A stretch of DNA of 19,235 nucleotides from CAYLNM01 sp964385045. GTDB lineage: Bacteria > Planctomycetota > Phycisphaerae > Phycisphaerales > SM1A02. A model generated the notes under the pieces. The model worked only from the letters and a program-made list of their open reading frames with translations, was not told where the DNA came from and did not search any database. Below, one piece after another: positions 6,906-13,236 of the stretch; the stretch's first letter is position 1; each line of letters opens with the position of its first letter. The DNA is taken from positions 1 through 19,235 of the forward strand of contig CAYLNM010000084.1 of NCBI GenBank assembly GCA_964385045.1. Direction: 5' to 3'. Position numbers and translations under genes: made by a program.

Positions 6906-7531
6906 GGGCGGCCTCCGAGGAGGGCGGGGGGCTCGCGCCGCGTGCCCGGCCCGCGGCCGCGGTCGCCCGCCGCTCCGGCGCCGGGGGCGAAGGCGCACGC
7001 CGAGGCGAGTCCGGCCCCGAGGACGCCGGCGAGGCTGACCGACATCAGCCGCGTCGACAGGACGTGCTCGTCGTTGAACTCCGCCCGCAGCCGTTCGGCC
7101 TCGGCCTCGTCGCCCGATCGGGCCGCGGCCCACTGCGCCCGCAGCGTCGCGTTCATGCCGGGGGCGATCGTGAACGCGTAGGTGCCGAAGGACCCGCAGG
7201 CCACGAGCAGCGCCGCGAGCTGCAGTCGCACGCTCCACCGTCGGAGCAGCCCCGGCACCGCGAGCAGCAGCGCGGCGGCGGCGACGATCGCGAGGGCGGC
7301 GGCCGCGAACTGCATCACGTCGACCACCCAGAACACGTCGATCATCACGCGACCGGCGGCGTAGCGCCAGTGCAGCGACTCCGACACCGGATGGTCGGGC
7401 AGCACGAGGCCCGTCTCCTTCAGGTTGCCGAAGGTGAAGGCGGCCGCGACGCCGGCGGTGACGATGGCCGCGAGCCAGAGCCCGAGCGCAAGCCACCACG
7501 CGGCGGCGGCGAGCCGGACGAGCAGGCTCAT
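6902..7531 (-). CDS. Four-helix membrane protein, DUF4149/TMEM205-like
   Basis: The 209-residue inner-membrane protein has four hydrophobic segments: about 10-34 (WWLALGLWLAAIVTAGVAAA), 62-90 (MIDVFWVVDVMQFAAAALAI), 102-125 (LQLAALLVACGSFGTYAF) and 167-190 (MSVSLAGVLGAGLASACAFA). Between segments three and four is an Arg/Glu-rich loop with FNDEHVLSTRLM. The layout and the IAPGMNATLRA segment after helix 3 resemble DUF4149/TMEM205-like proteins, whose function is unknown; I hold that match loosely. It is joined by four-base overlaps to the MoaE-like gene upstream (ATGA) and nth downstream (GTGA), so all three are probably translated together. Confidence 0.75.
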   Translation of the reverse strand: MSLLVRLAAAAWWLALGLWLAAIVTAGVAAAFTFGNLKETGLVLPDHPVSESLHWRYAAGRVMIDVFWVVDVMQFAAAALAIVAAAALLLAVPGLLRRWSVRLQLAALLVACGSFGTYAFTIAPGMNATLRAQWAAARSGDEAEAERLRAEFNDEHVLSTRLMSVSLAGVLGAGLASACAFAPGAGAAGDRGRGPGTRREPPALLGGRP

Positions 7532-8160
7532 CGCGGGGCCTCCCCGTGCTCCGCGCGCGTCCCGTGCTCCTGGTGCTCCCCGTGCTCCTCGCCGTCGCCG
7601 CCCGCGCGGGCCCGGCCGCCCGCTTCGTCCCCGCCGCCGGCGCGGGCCCGGCCGCCCGCCTCGTCCCCGCCGCCCGCGGGATCCGCGGCGCCCGCTCCGC
7701 CGCCGGCCGCCGCCGCGGCGCCGGCCGGCGTCACCGGCACCCCCTCGGCCCAGCTCGTCCCGTCCGCCCAGCGCTCCCGCTTCCAGATCGGGGCCTCGCG
7801 CTTGAGCCGGTCGATGCCCTCGCGGCAGGCGGCGAACGCCTCGGCGCGGTGCGGGGCCGCCGCCTGCACGAGCACGCTCGCGGCCCCGATCGGCACCGGG
7901 CCCACCGCGTGGAGGATGCGGAGCCGGCGGCAGCCGTGCCGCTCGGCCGCCTCGCACGCGATCGTCTCGAGGACGCGGCGGGCGAGGGGGCGATGGCAGT
8001 CGTAGTCGAGGGCGAGCAGCGGACCGTGCTCGGGGTGCGTCTCGGGCCGCGTGCGGCCGAGGAAGACGGTCTCGCCGCCGGCGCCGTCGGGCACCGGCGC
8101 GAGGTCGCCGGGGTCGACCGGCCGGTCGAGGAGCTCGACGCTGACGTCCGCGGGAGTCAT
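7528..8160 (-). CDS. moaE: MoaE-like molybdopterin synthase catalytic subunit with repeat tail
   Basis: MoaE is the large subunit of molybdopterin synthase, which transfers sulfur from MoaD thiocarboxylate to precursor Z. Residues 1-145 carry the family features: TVFLGRTR near 31-38, LDYDCHRPLARR near 51-62, HAVGPVPIGAASVLV near 84-98, and LKREAPIWKRERW with Lys120 and Lys127, matching the catalytic lysines near 119 and 126 of the E. coli enzyme. The remaining about 65 residues are an unusual tail: an Ala/Gly stretch, a 12-residue unit (GGRARAGGGDEA-like) present twice, and a His/Glu-rich end with four histidines. The usual family length is about 150. The ATG at 8160 lies 7 bases after TACGAT and has no Shine-Dalgarno. 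No moaD or other cofactor gene is in the window. Confidence 0.88.
   Translation of the reverse strand: MTPADVSVELLDRPVDPGDLAPVPDGAGGETVFLGRTRPETHPEHGPLLALDYDCHRPLARRVLETIACEAAERHGCRRLRILHAVGPVPIGAASVLVQAAAPHRAEAFAACREGIDRLKREAPIWKRERWADGTSWAEGVPVTPAGAAAAAGGGAGAADPAGGGDEAGGRARAGGGDEAGGRARAGGDGEEHGEHQEHGTRAEHGEAPR
7605..7676 (-). repeat. Two-copy 36-bp tandem repeat inside moaE
   Basis: Units 7605-7640 and 7641-7676 are identical except at two positions. The length is a multiple of three, so each adds 12 residues of the Gly/Arg/Ala/Asp-rich MoaE tail without changing frame. Confidence 0.85.
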
Positions 8161-8166
8161 CGCTCG

Positions 8167-8195
8167 TATCGTACGACCGCCGATCGCCCCGATCG
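8167..8195. promoter_or_regulatory. Symmetric divergent promoter with GATC palindromes
   Basis: The 50-base gap between moaE and the TIM-barrel gene contains TATCGTA at 8167-8173. Read leftward it gives TACGAT seven bases before the moaE ATG; read rightward it gives TATCGT about 38 bases before the ATG at 8211, leaving room for the GGAGGA site. It is nested in the inverted repeat TCGTA-TCG-TACGA. Just downstream are two CGATCG palindromes (8181-8186 and 8190-8195) separated by CCC, a possible operator. Confidence 0.4.
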
Positions 8196-8210
8196 TCGGA
8201 GGAGCTGCGC

Positions 8211-9182
8211 ATGCACGAGGAGACGATGCTCGATCCGCCGCCGCCCGCCCGTCTCGCACCGGCGACGGGCGGACTCGGCGGCCCGCTCCGCGACGCGCTC
8301 GAGCGGCTCCGGCGGCTCGGCGTGCGGGCGGTGCAGCTCGACGCGCGGGATCCCGCGCTCCGGCCCGCCGGGCTCTCGTCCTCGGGCCGCCGCGACCTGC
8401 TCGCGACCCTGCGGCGCCGCGAGCTCGCCCTCTCGGGGCTCGACTGCCTGCTGCCGCCCCGCGACCTGACCGGCCCGGCCACCAGCGACCGCGCGGTCGA
8501 GCACGTGCTTGCGGTGATCCGGCTCGCGGCCGACCTCGGCCGCGTCCCGGTGTCGATGCGGCTGCCGCGGGCGGCGGGGGCGGGGGCGGCGGGGGCGGCG
8601 GCGGCAGCCGCACCCGGCGCCGCGTCGCCGCCGCGGTCCCCGGCGCCGCGCCCGGGCGGCGGAGGGCTCGTCGTCGCCGCGACCGGGGACCCGGACGTCC
8701 TCGCCGCCGCGGCCGCGATGGAGGCCGGCTCGGGGGCGGCCGCCGGGCTCGCCGCGGCCCCGGCGCTCGTCTCCGGAGACCCCGCGGACGCCTCCGATCC
8801 CGCGGTGGTGGTGGCGGCCCTCGCCGCGGCCGCCGATCGCCACGGCGTGCCGCTGATCGACCACGCGGTGCCGCCGGCCGGCGCCGGCCCGGTGCGGCCG
8901 GGCGTCGACGCCGCCGCGTGCCTCGCCGCGGGCGTCGATCCCGTCTCGGCCCTCCTCGCCGCCGGGGACCGCCTCGGGGCGGTGCGGCTCGCCGACCTCA
9001 CCGACGACGGCCGCCGCGTGCCGCTCGGCCACGCCGAGGGCCGGCTCGAGCTGCCGGGCCTCGCGGCCGCGATCGCGGGCGGCGGCCTCGACGTGCCGCT
9101 CGTCCTGGACGTGCGGCAGTGCGGCGAGCCGTGGGCCGCCCTCCGCGCCGGGGCCGAGCGCTGGGCGGAGCTGGCCCCGTGA
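8211..9182 (+). CDS. Putative TIM-barrel protein, sugar phosphate isomerase/epimerase-like
   Basis: The 323-residue cytoplasmic protein resembles the xylose-isomerase-like TIM barrel superfamily. Early strand-helix units read LRRLGVRAVQLDARDP (about 35-50) and RRRELALSGLDCLLPP (about 68-83), then HVLAVIRLAADLGRVPVSMRLP (in two parts near 98-120). The end has VRLADLTDDGRRVPLGHAEG and LDVPLVLDVRQCGEPW, the usual pattern of a metal-site strand followed by a small glycine loop and a last strand. Ala/Gly/Pro-rich inserts around 121-150 and 165-195 interrupt the barrel. The typical Glu/His metal ligands are not all evident, so activity and substrate are unknown. The start has GGAGGA just upstream. 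Its stop overlaps the acpS start by four bases. Confidence 0.65.
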   Translation: MHEETMLDPPPPARLAPATGGLGGPLRDALERLRRLGVRAVQLDARDPALRPAGLSSSGRRDLLATLRRRELALSGLDCLLPPRDLTGPATSDRAVEHVLAVIRLAADLGRVPVSMRLPRAAGAGAAGAAAAAAPGAASPPRSPAPRPGGGGLVVAATGDPDVLAAAAAMEAGSGAAAGLAAAPALVSGDPADASDPAVVVAALAAAADRHGVPLIDHAVPPAGAGPVRPGVDAAACLAAGVDPVSALLAAGDRLGAVRLADLTDDGRRVPLGHAEGRLELPGLAAAIAGGGLDVPLVLDVRQCGEPWAALRAGAERWAELAP

Positions 9183-9631
9183 AGGGCCGACCGCCGGCGG
9201 GGGCGGCGGAGGCGGCGGCCTCCGTCACCCGGGGCGTCCCGGCCACGGCCGGCGTGGTCGGTCACGGCGTCGACCTCGTCGCGATCGACCGCGTGGCCGA
9301 GATGCTCGAGCGGCACGGGGAGCGGTTCGCCGAGCGCTGCTTCACGAGCGCCGAGCGGACGTGGGCCGACGCCGGCGGTGCCCGGCGGGCCGAGCGCTAC
9401 GCCGGACGCTTCGCGGCCAAGGAAGCGGCCGCCAAGGCCCTCGGCACCGGCATCGCCGAGGGCGTCGCCTGGACCGACCTCGAGGTGCTGCCCGACGAGC
9501 GGGGGGCCCCGCGGCTGCGGCTGCACGGGGCGGCGGCGGAGCGGGCGGACGCGATGGGGGCCCGCCGCGTCCACTGCTCGATCTCGCACGCCTCCGGGCT
9601 CGCCTTCGCCTCGGTGGTCGCATCCCGCTGA
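9179..9631 (+). CDS. acpS: Holo-[acyl-carrier-protein] synthase
   Basis: AcpS transfers 4'-phosphopantetheine from CoA to a serine of acyl carrier protein, activating fatty acid synthesis. In the 150-residue product the first motif is GHGVDLVAIDRV (29-39) with Mg-binding Asp32, the second is RFAAKEAAAKALGTG (77-91) with Glu82 and the adjacent lysines, and the C-terminus has SISHASGLAFASVV. Core length of about 125 matches the family; a 25-residue Ala/Pro-rich N-terminal extension precedes it. The start is GTG at 9179, whose GTGA overlaps the stop of the TIM-barrel gene, with a GGCGGAG upstream; an internal start nearer VVGHGVDLV would also give a full domain. The overlap indicates one operon with the TIM-barrel gene. 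Confidence 0.95.
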   Translation: MKGRPPAGAAEAAASVTRGVPATAGVVGHGVDLVAIDRVAEMLERHGERFAERCFTSAERTWADAGGARRAERYAGRFAAKEAAAKALGTGIAEGVAWTDLEVLPDERGAPRLRLHGAAAERADAMGARRVHCSISHASGLAFASVVASR

Positions 9632-9740
9632 GGCGGGGGTCGTGGCCCGGCCCCGGCCCCGGCCGCGGCCCTCTCCGCAGCCTCGTGCGGGGCCGGCGCA
9701 GGGACGGGAGACCGCGGACGTCGCGCGGGCGGCTCGCCTC

Positions 9741-9767
9741 GGGCCCGCCGGCGGATCCGGCGGGCCC
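9741..9767. terminator. Perfect 11-bp inverted repeat after acpS
   Basis: GGGCCCGCCGG (9741-9751) and CCGGCGGGCCC (9757-9767) pair perfectly around a 5-base loop. It lies 110 bases past the acpS stop and ends 6 bases before the TACACT at 9774. It could end acpS transcription, although no T-tract follows, or act as an operator covering the -35 position of the next promoter. Confidence 0.45.
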
Positions 9768-9773
9768 CCCGCG

Positions 9774-9779
9774 TACACT
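9774..9779 (+). promoter_or_regulatory. TACACT -10 element of the SPOR-like gene
   Basis: GTACACTC followed closely by CGAGCG, with GCGGGCCC just upstream, is shared with the murA promoter at 15681. It predicts a leader of about 95 bases before the ATG at 9881. No -35 consensus is visible. Confidence 0.45.
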
Positions 9780-9880
9780 CTCCGAGCGCCCGACGTCGCC
9801 GGACGGACCCGGCGATCGCGCGATCCCGCGGGGCCTCCGCTCCCGGGCGCCCCGACGCGTCGCGGAGGACGATCCGGGAC

Positions 9881-10768
9881 ATGAGCCGTCGACCCACCCG
9901 CATGCCGCTGTACGAGGTCATGCGACCCGGCCTCCGCCGGCCCCCGGGCTCGGCCGCGTCCGGGCCGCCGGGGGACGACGTGCGCTTCGGCGGGGTGGTC
10001 CGGCTGCCGGTCGGCACCGCGCTGCTCGTCGCCGCCGGGGTGATCCTCGCCCTCGTGCTCGCCTACGCCGCCGGCTACAGCCGGGCCCGCGACGCCGCCC
10101 GCGTCGAGCTCGAGCAGGCCCTGCTCGACCAGCGGATCGACGTCGGCGACGACCAGCGGTTCGCGGCGGGGGCCGGCACCGGCCGGGGATCCGACCTCGG
10201 CGGCGGCCGTCCGGGCGGCCCCGCGGAAGGCGACGCCGGCCGCGTCCCCCGCGGCGACGGCGACGGCGACCCGCGGGGTCCGGGAACCGGCGGCACGCCG
10301 GAGGATCGCGGTGGTCCCCGCGACGACGGCCGCCCGGCCCCCGGCGGCGGCGGGACGTCCGGGGACGCGGCCGGCGACGCCGGGGAGGGGGACTCCGGGC
10401 CGCGGGCCATCCCTCGGGCCGACTGGCAGCGGCCCCGGTTCCAGTGGCAGGACGCCTACGTCCTCGACCCGATCGCGACCACCCCGGGGCCCTGGTACTG
10501 GACCCTGATGACCACGGATCTCGCCGGCGCGCGGCGGTTCATCGACTTCGCCCGGGCCCGCGGGCTTGAAACGTACGCCGTGGCCGTCAATACTTCGCGA
10601 TCCCGGTATCGCGTCTACGTGGTGCCCGGCCTGCAGACCCGCTCCCCCGATCACCCGTGGCACGCCCCGATGGCGGCCGCCATCGAGGCGATCGGCCGCG
10701 AGTGGTCCCGCGAGCCCGGCAGCGGCGGCGAGGATCTCGGGGACGCCTACCTGCACCGCTACGACTGA
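9881..10768 (+). CDS. Membrane-anchored protein with C-terminal SPOR-like domain
   Basis: The 295-residue protein has a basic N-terminus, one transmembrane helix at about 44-64 (VGTALLVAAGVILALVLAYA), and a YSRARDAARVELEQALLDQR juxtamembrane helix. A long Gly/Asp/Pro/Arg disordered linker runs from about 95 to 180. The C-terminal region from about 205 (WYWTLMTTDLAGARRFIDFA) through RGLETYAVAVNTSRSRYRVY looks like the beta-alpha-beta-alpha SPOR fold, which binds denuded peptidoglycan glycans. This would place it at the envelope, possibly at the division site. The match is from pattern only. The ATG at 9881 has GGAGG 12 bases upstream, further than ideal. It is followed 77 bases later by the PVC signature gene. 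Confidence 0.7.
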   Translation: MSRRPTRMPLYEVMRPGLRRPPGSAASGPPGDDVRFGGVVRLPVGTALLVAAGVILALVLAYAAGYSRARDAARVELEQALLDQRIDVGDDQRFAAGAGTGRGSDLGGGRPGGPAEGDAGRVPRGDGDGDPRGPGTGGTPEDRGGPRDDGRPAPGGGGTSGDAAGDAGEGDSGPRAIPRADWQRPRFQWQDAYVLDPIATTPGPWYWTLMTTDLAGARRFIDFARARGLETYAVAVNTSRSRYRVYVVPGLQTRSPDHPWHAPMAAAIEAIGREWSREPGSGGEDLGDAYLHRYD

Positions 10769-10845
10769 CCGCGGCCCCGCCGCCGGTCGCCCACCCGACG
10801 ACTCACCCGCGGCCGGCTCCCCGGCTCGCCCACGGACCGCCGACC

Positions 10846-11043
10846 ATGAGCCTCCACCGCAGCCTGAAGACCAAGCCCGCCGCGCTCAACCGTCACCGCA
10901 ACGTGCTGACCCGCGCCGAGCGGATCGCCCGGCTCGAGGACAAGGGCGTGTTCAACCCGAAGAAGGAGTCGCCGCTCGGCCTCGTGAAGGTGGGCAACCG
11001 CAAGGCGGTGGCCAAGAAGAAGGTCAAGAAGACCGACGAGTGA
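10846..11043 (+). CDS. PVC-superphylum small basic signature protein (TIGR04137-like)
   Basis: The 65-residue Lys/Arg-rich protein reads MSLHRSLKTK at the start, RHRNVLTRAERIARLEDKG in the middle and ends in a KKKVKKTDE tail. This is the form of the small basic protein found across Planctomycetes, Verrucomicrobia and Chlamydiae, described as a signature of the PVC superphylum and proposed to bind nucleic acid or the ribosome. Length and motif order match the family throughout. The start ATG lacks a Shine-Dalgarno and no TAnnnT lies just upstream, so it may be read from the SPOR-like gene's transcript. A hairpin follows the stop. It is the strongest evidence for the phylogenetic placement of the window. 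Confidence 0.93.
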   Translation: MSLHRSLKTKPAALNRHRNVLTRAERIARLEDKGVFNPKKESPLGLVKVGNRKAVAKKKVKKTDE

Positions 11044-11067
11044 CCGGGCCGCGGGCCACGCGCCCGG
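11044..11067 (+). terminator. Hairpin directly after the PVC signature gene
   Basis: CCGGGC (11044-11049) pairs with GCCCGG (11062-11067), extended by GCG/CGC inside after a one-base bulge. It starts immediately after the stop codon. No T-tract follows. Confidence 0.35.
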
Positions 11068-11269
11068 GCCCCCGCATCCGCGACCCCGCCGCCCCGTGGC
11101 CGTCTCGACGACCATGGGGCGGCGGTGCGTTGCGCGAAGGCCCTGCCGCACGTCCGCCCGCCCGTTCCTCGATCGTTCCCACCGCCGGTCCCGCCGGCGG
11201 CGGACCGTCCCCGAGCCTCCGCGGCCCCTCGTCCCGCCATTCCCGTCCGTCCGTCCCCGGAACCGCCCC

Positions 11270-12439
11270 GTGACCACCCGTCCCACGCTCGACCCCGCCG
11301 CCCTCGTCGCCGACCGCGCCAGCGCGATCGACGTCTCCGGCATCCGCCGCGCCTTCGAGATCGGCGCCACGCTGAAGGACCCGGCCAACCTGTCGATCGG
11401 CCAGCCCGACTTCGCGGTGCCCGAGGCGATCAAGGACCGGGCGATCGAGGCGATCCGGGCCGACCGCAACGGCTACACGCTCACGCAGGGCGGCCCCGAG
11501 CTGCGGGAGGCCATCGCCCGCCACCTCGCCGAGGACGTGGGCTGGGTCGTGGGCGAGGACGACTGCGACATGATCGTCACCAGCGGCACCAGCGGCGGGC
11601 TGATGCTCGCGTGCATGGCCCTGCTCGATCCCGGCGACGAGATGGTGGTGCCGGACCCGTACTTCGTCAGCTACCCGACGCTCGCGGGCCTGTGCGGGGC
11701 GACGCCGGTCTTCTGCGACGTGCACCCCGACATGCGGATGACGGCCGAGCGGATCGAGGCCTGCCTCACCGACCGCACGAAGATCGTCCTGCTCAACAGC
11801 CCCGGCAATCCGTCGGGCGTGGTGCTCGACGACGCCGAGGTCGCTCGCATCGCGCGGCTCTGCGCCGATCGCGGCGTGGTGCTGCTCTCGGACGAGATCT
11901 ACGACGCATTCACGTATCCCGACGCCCGCGAGGACGGCCGCTGCCCGAGCCCCGCGCGGCACGACCGGAACGTGCTGCTCGTGCGCGGCTTCGGCAAGAC
12001 CTACGGCTGCACCGGCTGGCGGCTGGGCTGGGTGGCGGGGCCGTCGTGGCTCGTGGGCGAGATGCGGAAGCTGCAGCAGTACACCTTCGTGTGCGCCCCG
12101 TCGCCGCTGCAGGCGGGGGCGTCGGTCGCCTTCGACGTGGACATGGAGCCGACGATCGAGGCGTATGCCCGCAAGCGCGACATGGTGGTCGACGCCCTGG
12201 GCGACCTGGCCGCGATCCCGCGGCCGGGCGGGGCGTTCTACGCCTACGTCGAGATCCCCGAGCGGCTCGGGATCGACGCCGAAGGCTTCTTCGGGCGGGC
12301 GATCGAGCGGAACGTGATCGTGATCCCCGGCTCGGTCTTCAGCCGCCGCTCGACCCACTTCCGCATCAGCTACGCGGTGCCGGACGAGATGCTGCGGCGG
12401 GGGCTCGACGGCCTGCGGGCGGTGCTCGAGGCGGGCTGA
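11270..12439 (+). CDS. Pyridoxal-phosphate aminotransferase, class I/II
   Basis: This is a fold-type I PLP aminotransferase of the AspC/AAT-like group, acting on amino acid and 2-oxo acid pairs in the cytoplasm. The 389-residue protein shows LSIGQPDFAVPEAI near 40, NGYTLTQGGPELREAI near 66, LLNSPGNPSGVVLDD with the substrate-binding Asn, and LSDEIYDAF with the PLP-pyridine Asp. The Schiff-base Lys243 is in RGFGKTYGCTGWRLGWVAG, where the usual S-F-S/G-K has a glycine; C-terminal FRISYAV carries the substrate carboxylate Arg. Length is typical. Substrate specificity (aspartate, aromatic or other) cannot be told from these motifs. The GTG at 11270 fits the N-terminus of homologues but has no clear Shine-Dalgarno; the 226-base upstream gap shows no clear promoter. 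Confidence 0.93.
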   Translation: MTTRPTLDPAALVADRASAIDVSGIRRAFEIGATLKDPANLSIGQPDFAVPEAIKDRAIEAIRADRNGYTLTQGGPELREAIARHLAEDVGWVVGEDDCDMIVTSGTSGGLMLACMALLDPGDEMVVPDPYFVSYPTLAGLCGATPVFCDVHPDMRMTAERIEACLTDRTKIVLLNSPGNPSGVVLDDAEVARIARLCADRGVVLLSDEIYDAFTYPDAREDGRCPSPARHDRNVLLVRGFGKTYGCTGWRLGWVAGPSWLVGEMRKLQQYTFVCAPSPLQAGASVAFDVDMEPTIEAYARKRDMVVDALGDLAAIPRPGGAFYAYVEIPERLGIDAEGFFGRAIERNVIVIPGSVFSRRSTHFRISYAVPDEMLRRGLDGLRAVLEAG

Positions 12440-12493
12440 GCTCCGGGCCGGCGCCCGCGACGGCGGCGCCCGGAGGCGGCCGCCCGCCCCGTG

Positions 12494-12549
12494 ACCATCG
12501 CCCCCGCGCCCCCCCGCCCACACCATCGCCCCCGCGCCCCCTCGCCCAC
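12494..12549. repeat. Two-copy 28-bp tandem repeat
   Basis: Units 12494-12521 and 12522-12549 each start ACCATCGCCCCCGCG and differ at one position (27 of 28 identical). They are in the 210-base gap between the convergent aminotransferase and small lipoprotein genes. I see no gene there. Confidence 0.85.
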
Positions 12550-12649
12550 GCGGCGATCCCGGCGCGCGACGACGGCCGACACCGCGGGGGTGCCGGCCCT
12601 CGTCGGCGTGCGTCTGCGCCCGCGGCGGGTCGCGCCGCGGGGGGCCGGA

Positions 12650-12874
12650 TCAGCCCTCCGGCGGGGGCGGCGGCTCCTGGCCCTCCGGGGCCTCGATGGC
12701 CTCGGGCTCGCCGATCGCGCCGCCCGGCGCCTGCTTGGTGGTCTCGGGCGTGAAGCGCTCGGCGTTGCGCTCCTCCTCGCTGACGCCTTCGGCCTCACCC
12801 TCGCCGCAGCCGGCGAGCAGGAAGGGCAGGGCCAGCAGCCCCGCTCCGACGATTCCAAGTCTGGTCTTCTTCAT
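12650..12874 (-). CDS. Small putative lipoprotein (74 aa)
   Basis: I do not recognise a family. The product has a textbook lipoprotein signal: MKKTR, a hydrophobic stretch to residue 20 and the lipobox LLAGC with Cys23. The mature part of 51 residues is very acidic (many Glu) and Pro/Gly-rich, ending in PPPPPEG, and is probably disordered. The ATG at 12874 has a good GAGGTGG Shine-Dalgarno five bases upstream, and a 9-bp hairpin lies just before that site in the leader. The gene is alone, downstream of the FNR gene on the same strand with a 362-base gap. Such short acidic lipoproteins are common and poorly conserved, so no role is inferred. Confidence 0.75.
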   Translation of the reverse strand: MKKTRLGIVGAGLLALPFLLAGCGEGEAEGVSEEERNAERFTPETTKQAPGGAIGEPEAIEAPEGQEPPPPPEG

Positions 12875-12892
12875 GGGTCCACCTCGACTGTG

Positions 12893-12915
12893 CCCGGCCC
12901 CGCGCGGGGGCCGGG
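12893..12915 (-). promoter_or_regulatory. Perfect leader hairpin before the small lipoprotein gene
   Basis: CCCGGCCCC (12893-12901) and GGGGCCGGG (12907-12915) form a 9-bp stem with a 5-base loop, ending a few bases before the GAGGTGG ribosome site on the minus strand. It may stabilise the mRNA or affect initiation, or terminate readthrough from the FNR gene. Confidence 0.4.
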
Positions 12916-13180
12916 AAGACATGATCGACGTCAGGGCCGCCCGCAGTCGGGAGGCGGCGGGCCGGGTCGGCCCCCTCGTGACGCCGATGCACTGAATACG
13001 TTCGCGGCCACGCGGCCGTTCGAGCGATGGTACCGCGCCGCGACTGAGCGGGGGACCGTCCCGTTCGGGGCCCGGCCGGGAGCCCGCGGACTCCGTCGAC
13101 CGGAGGGGGCGGCGCGGCCGGGCCGAGGGCTCGGCGATCCGGCTCTCGCCCGGGCACGGCAGCGGCCGCGTCCGCACCGG

Positions 13181-13210
13181 GATCGGGGTCGGGGTCGGAG
13201 TCGGAGTCGG
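13181..13210. repeat. Hexanucleotide repeat after the FNR gene
   Basis: Five consecutive 6-base units (GATCGG, GGTCGG twice, AGTCGG twice) lie 27 bases past the FNR stop codon on the minus strand. It is a short degenerate microsatellite and not part of a supported gene. Confidence 0.75.
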
Positions 13211-13236
13211 GTCAGGGTCGACGGAGCGGGCGCCGC

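Larger units (their letters stand above)
12875..13236. other. Intergenic region upstream of the small lipoprotein gene
   Basis: No gene is supported here. It contains the leader hairpin at 12893-12915, a minus-strand TACCAT at 13027-13032 in the same GTACCATCG context as the TPR promoter at 4341, and the hexanucleotide repeat at 13181-13210. The TACCAT would give the small lipoprotein a leader of about 145 bases. Confidence 0.5.

Noticed and set aside
6902..10756. 1284-codon open frame on the minus strand
   Set aside because: Only its last 209 codons, from the ATG at 7531, read as a real membrane protein. The rest is antisense to the TIM-barrel, acpS and SPOR-like genes.
12494..12549. Repeat pair as a CRISPR remnant
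   Set aside because: The two units are directly adjacent without spacers and there are no cas genes.
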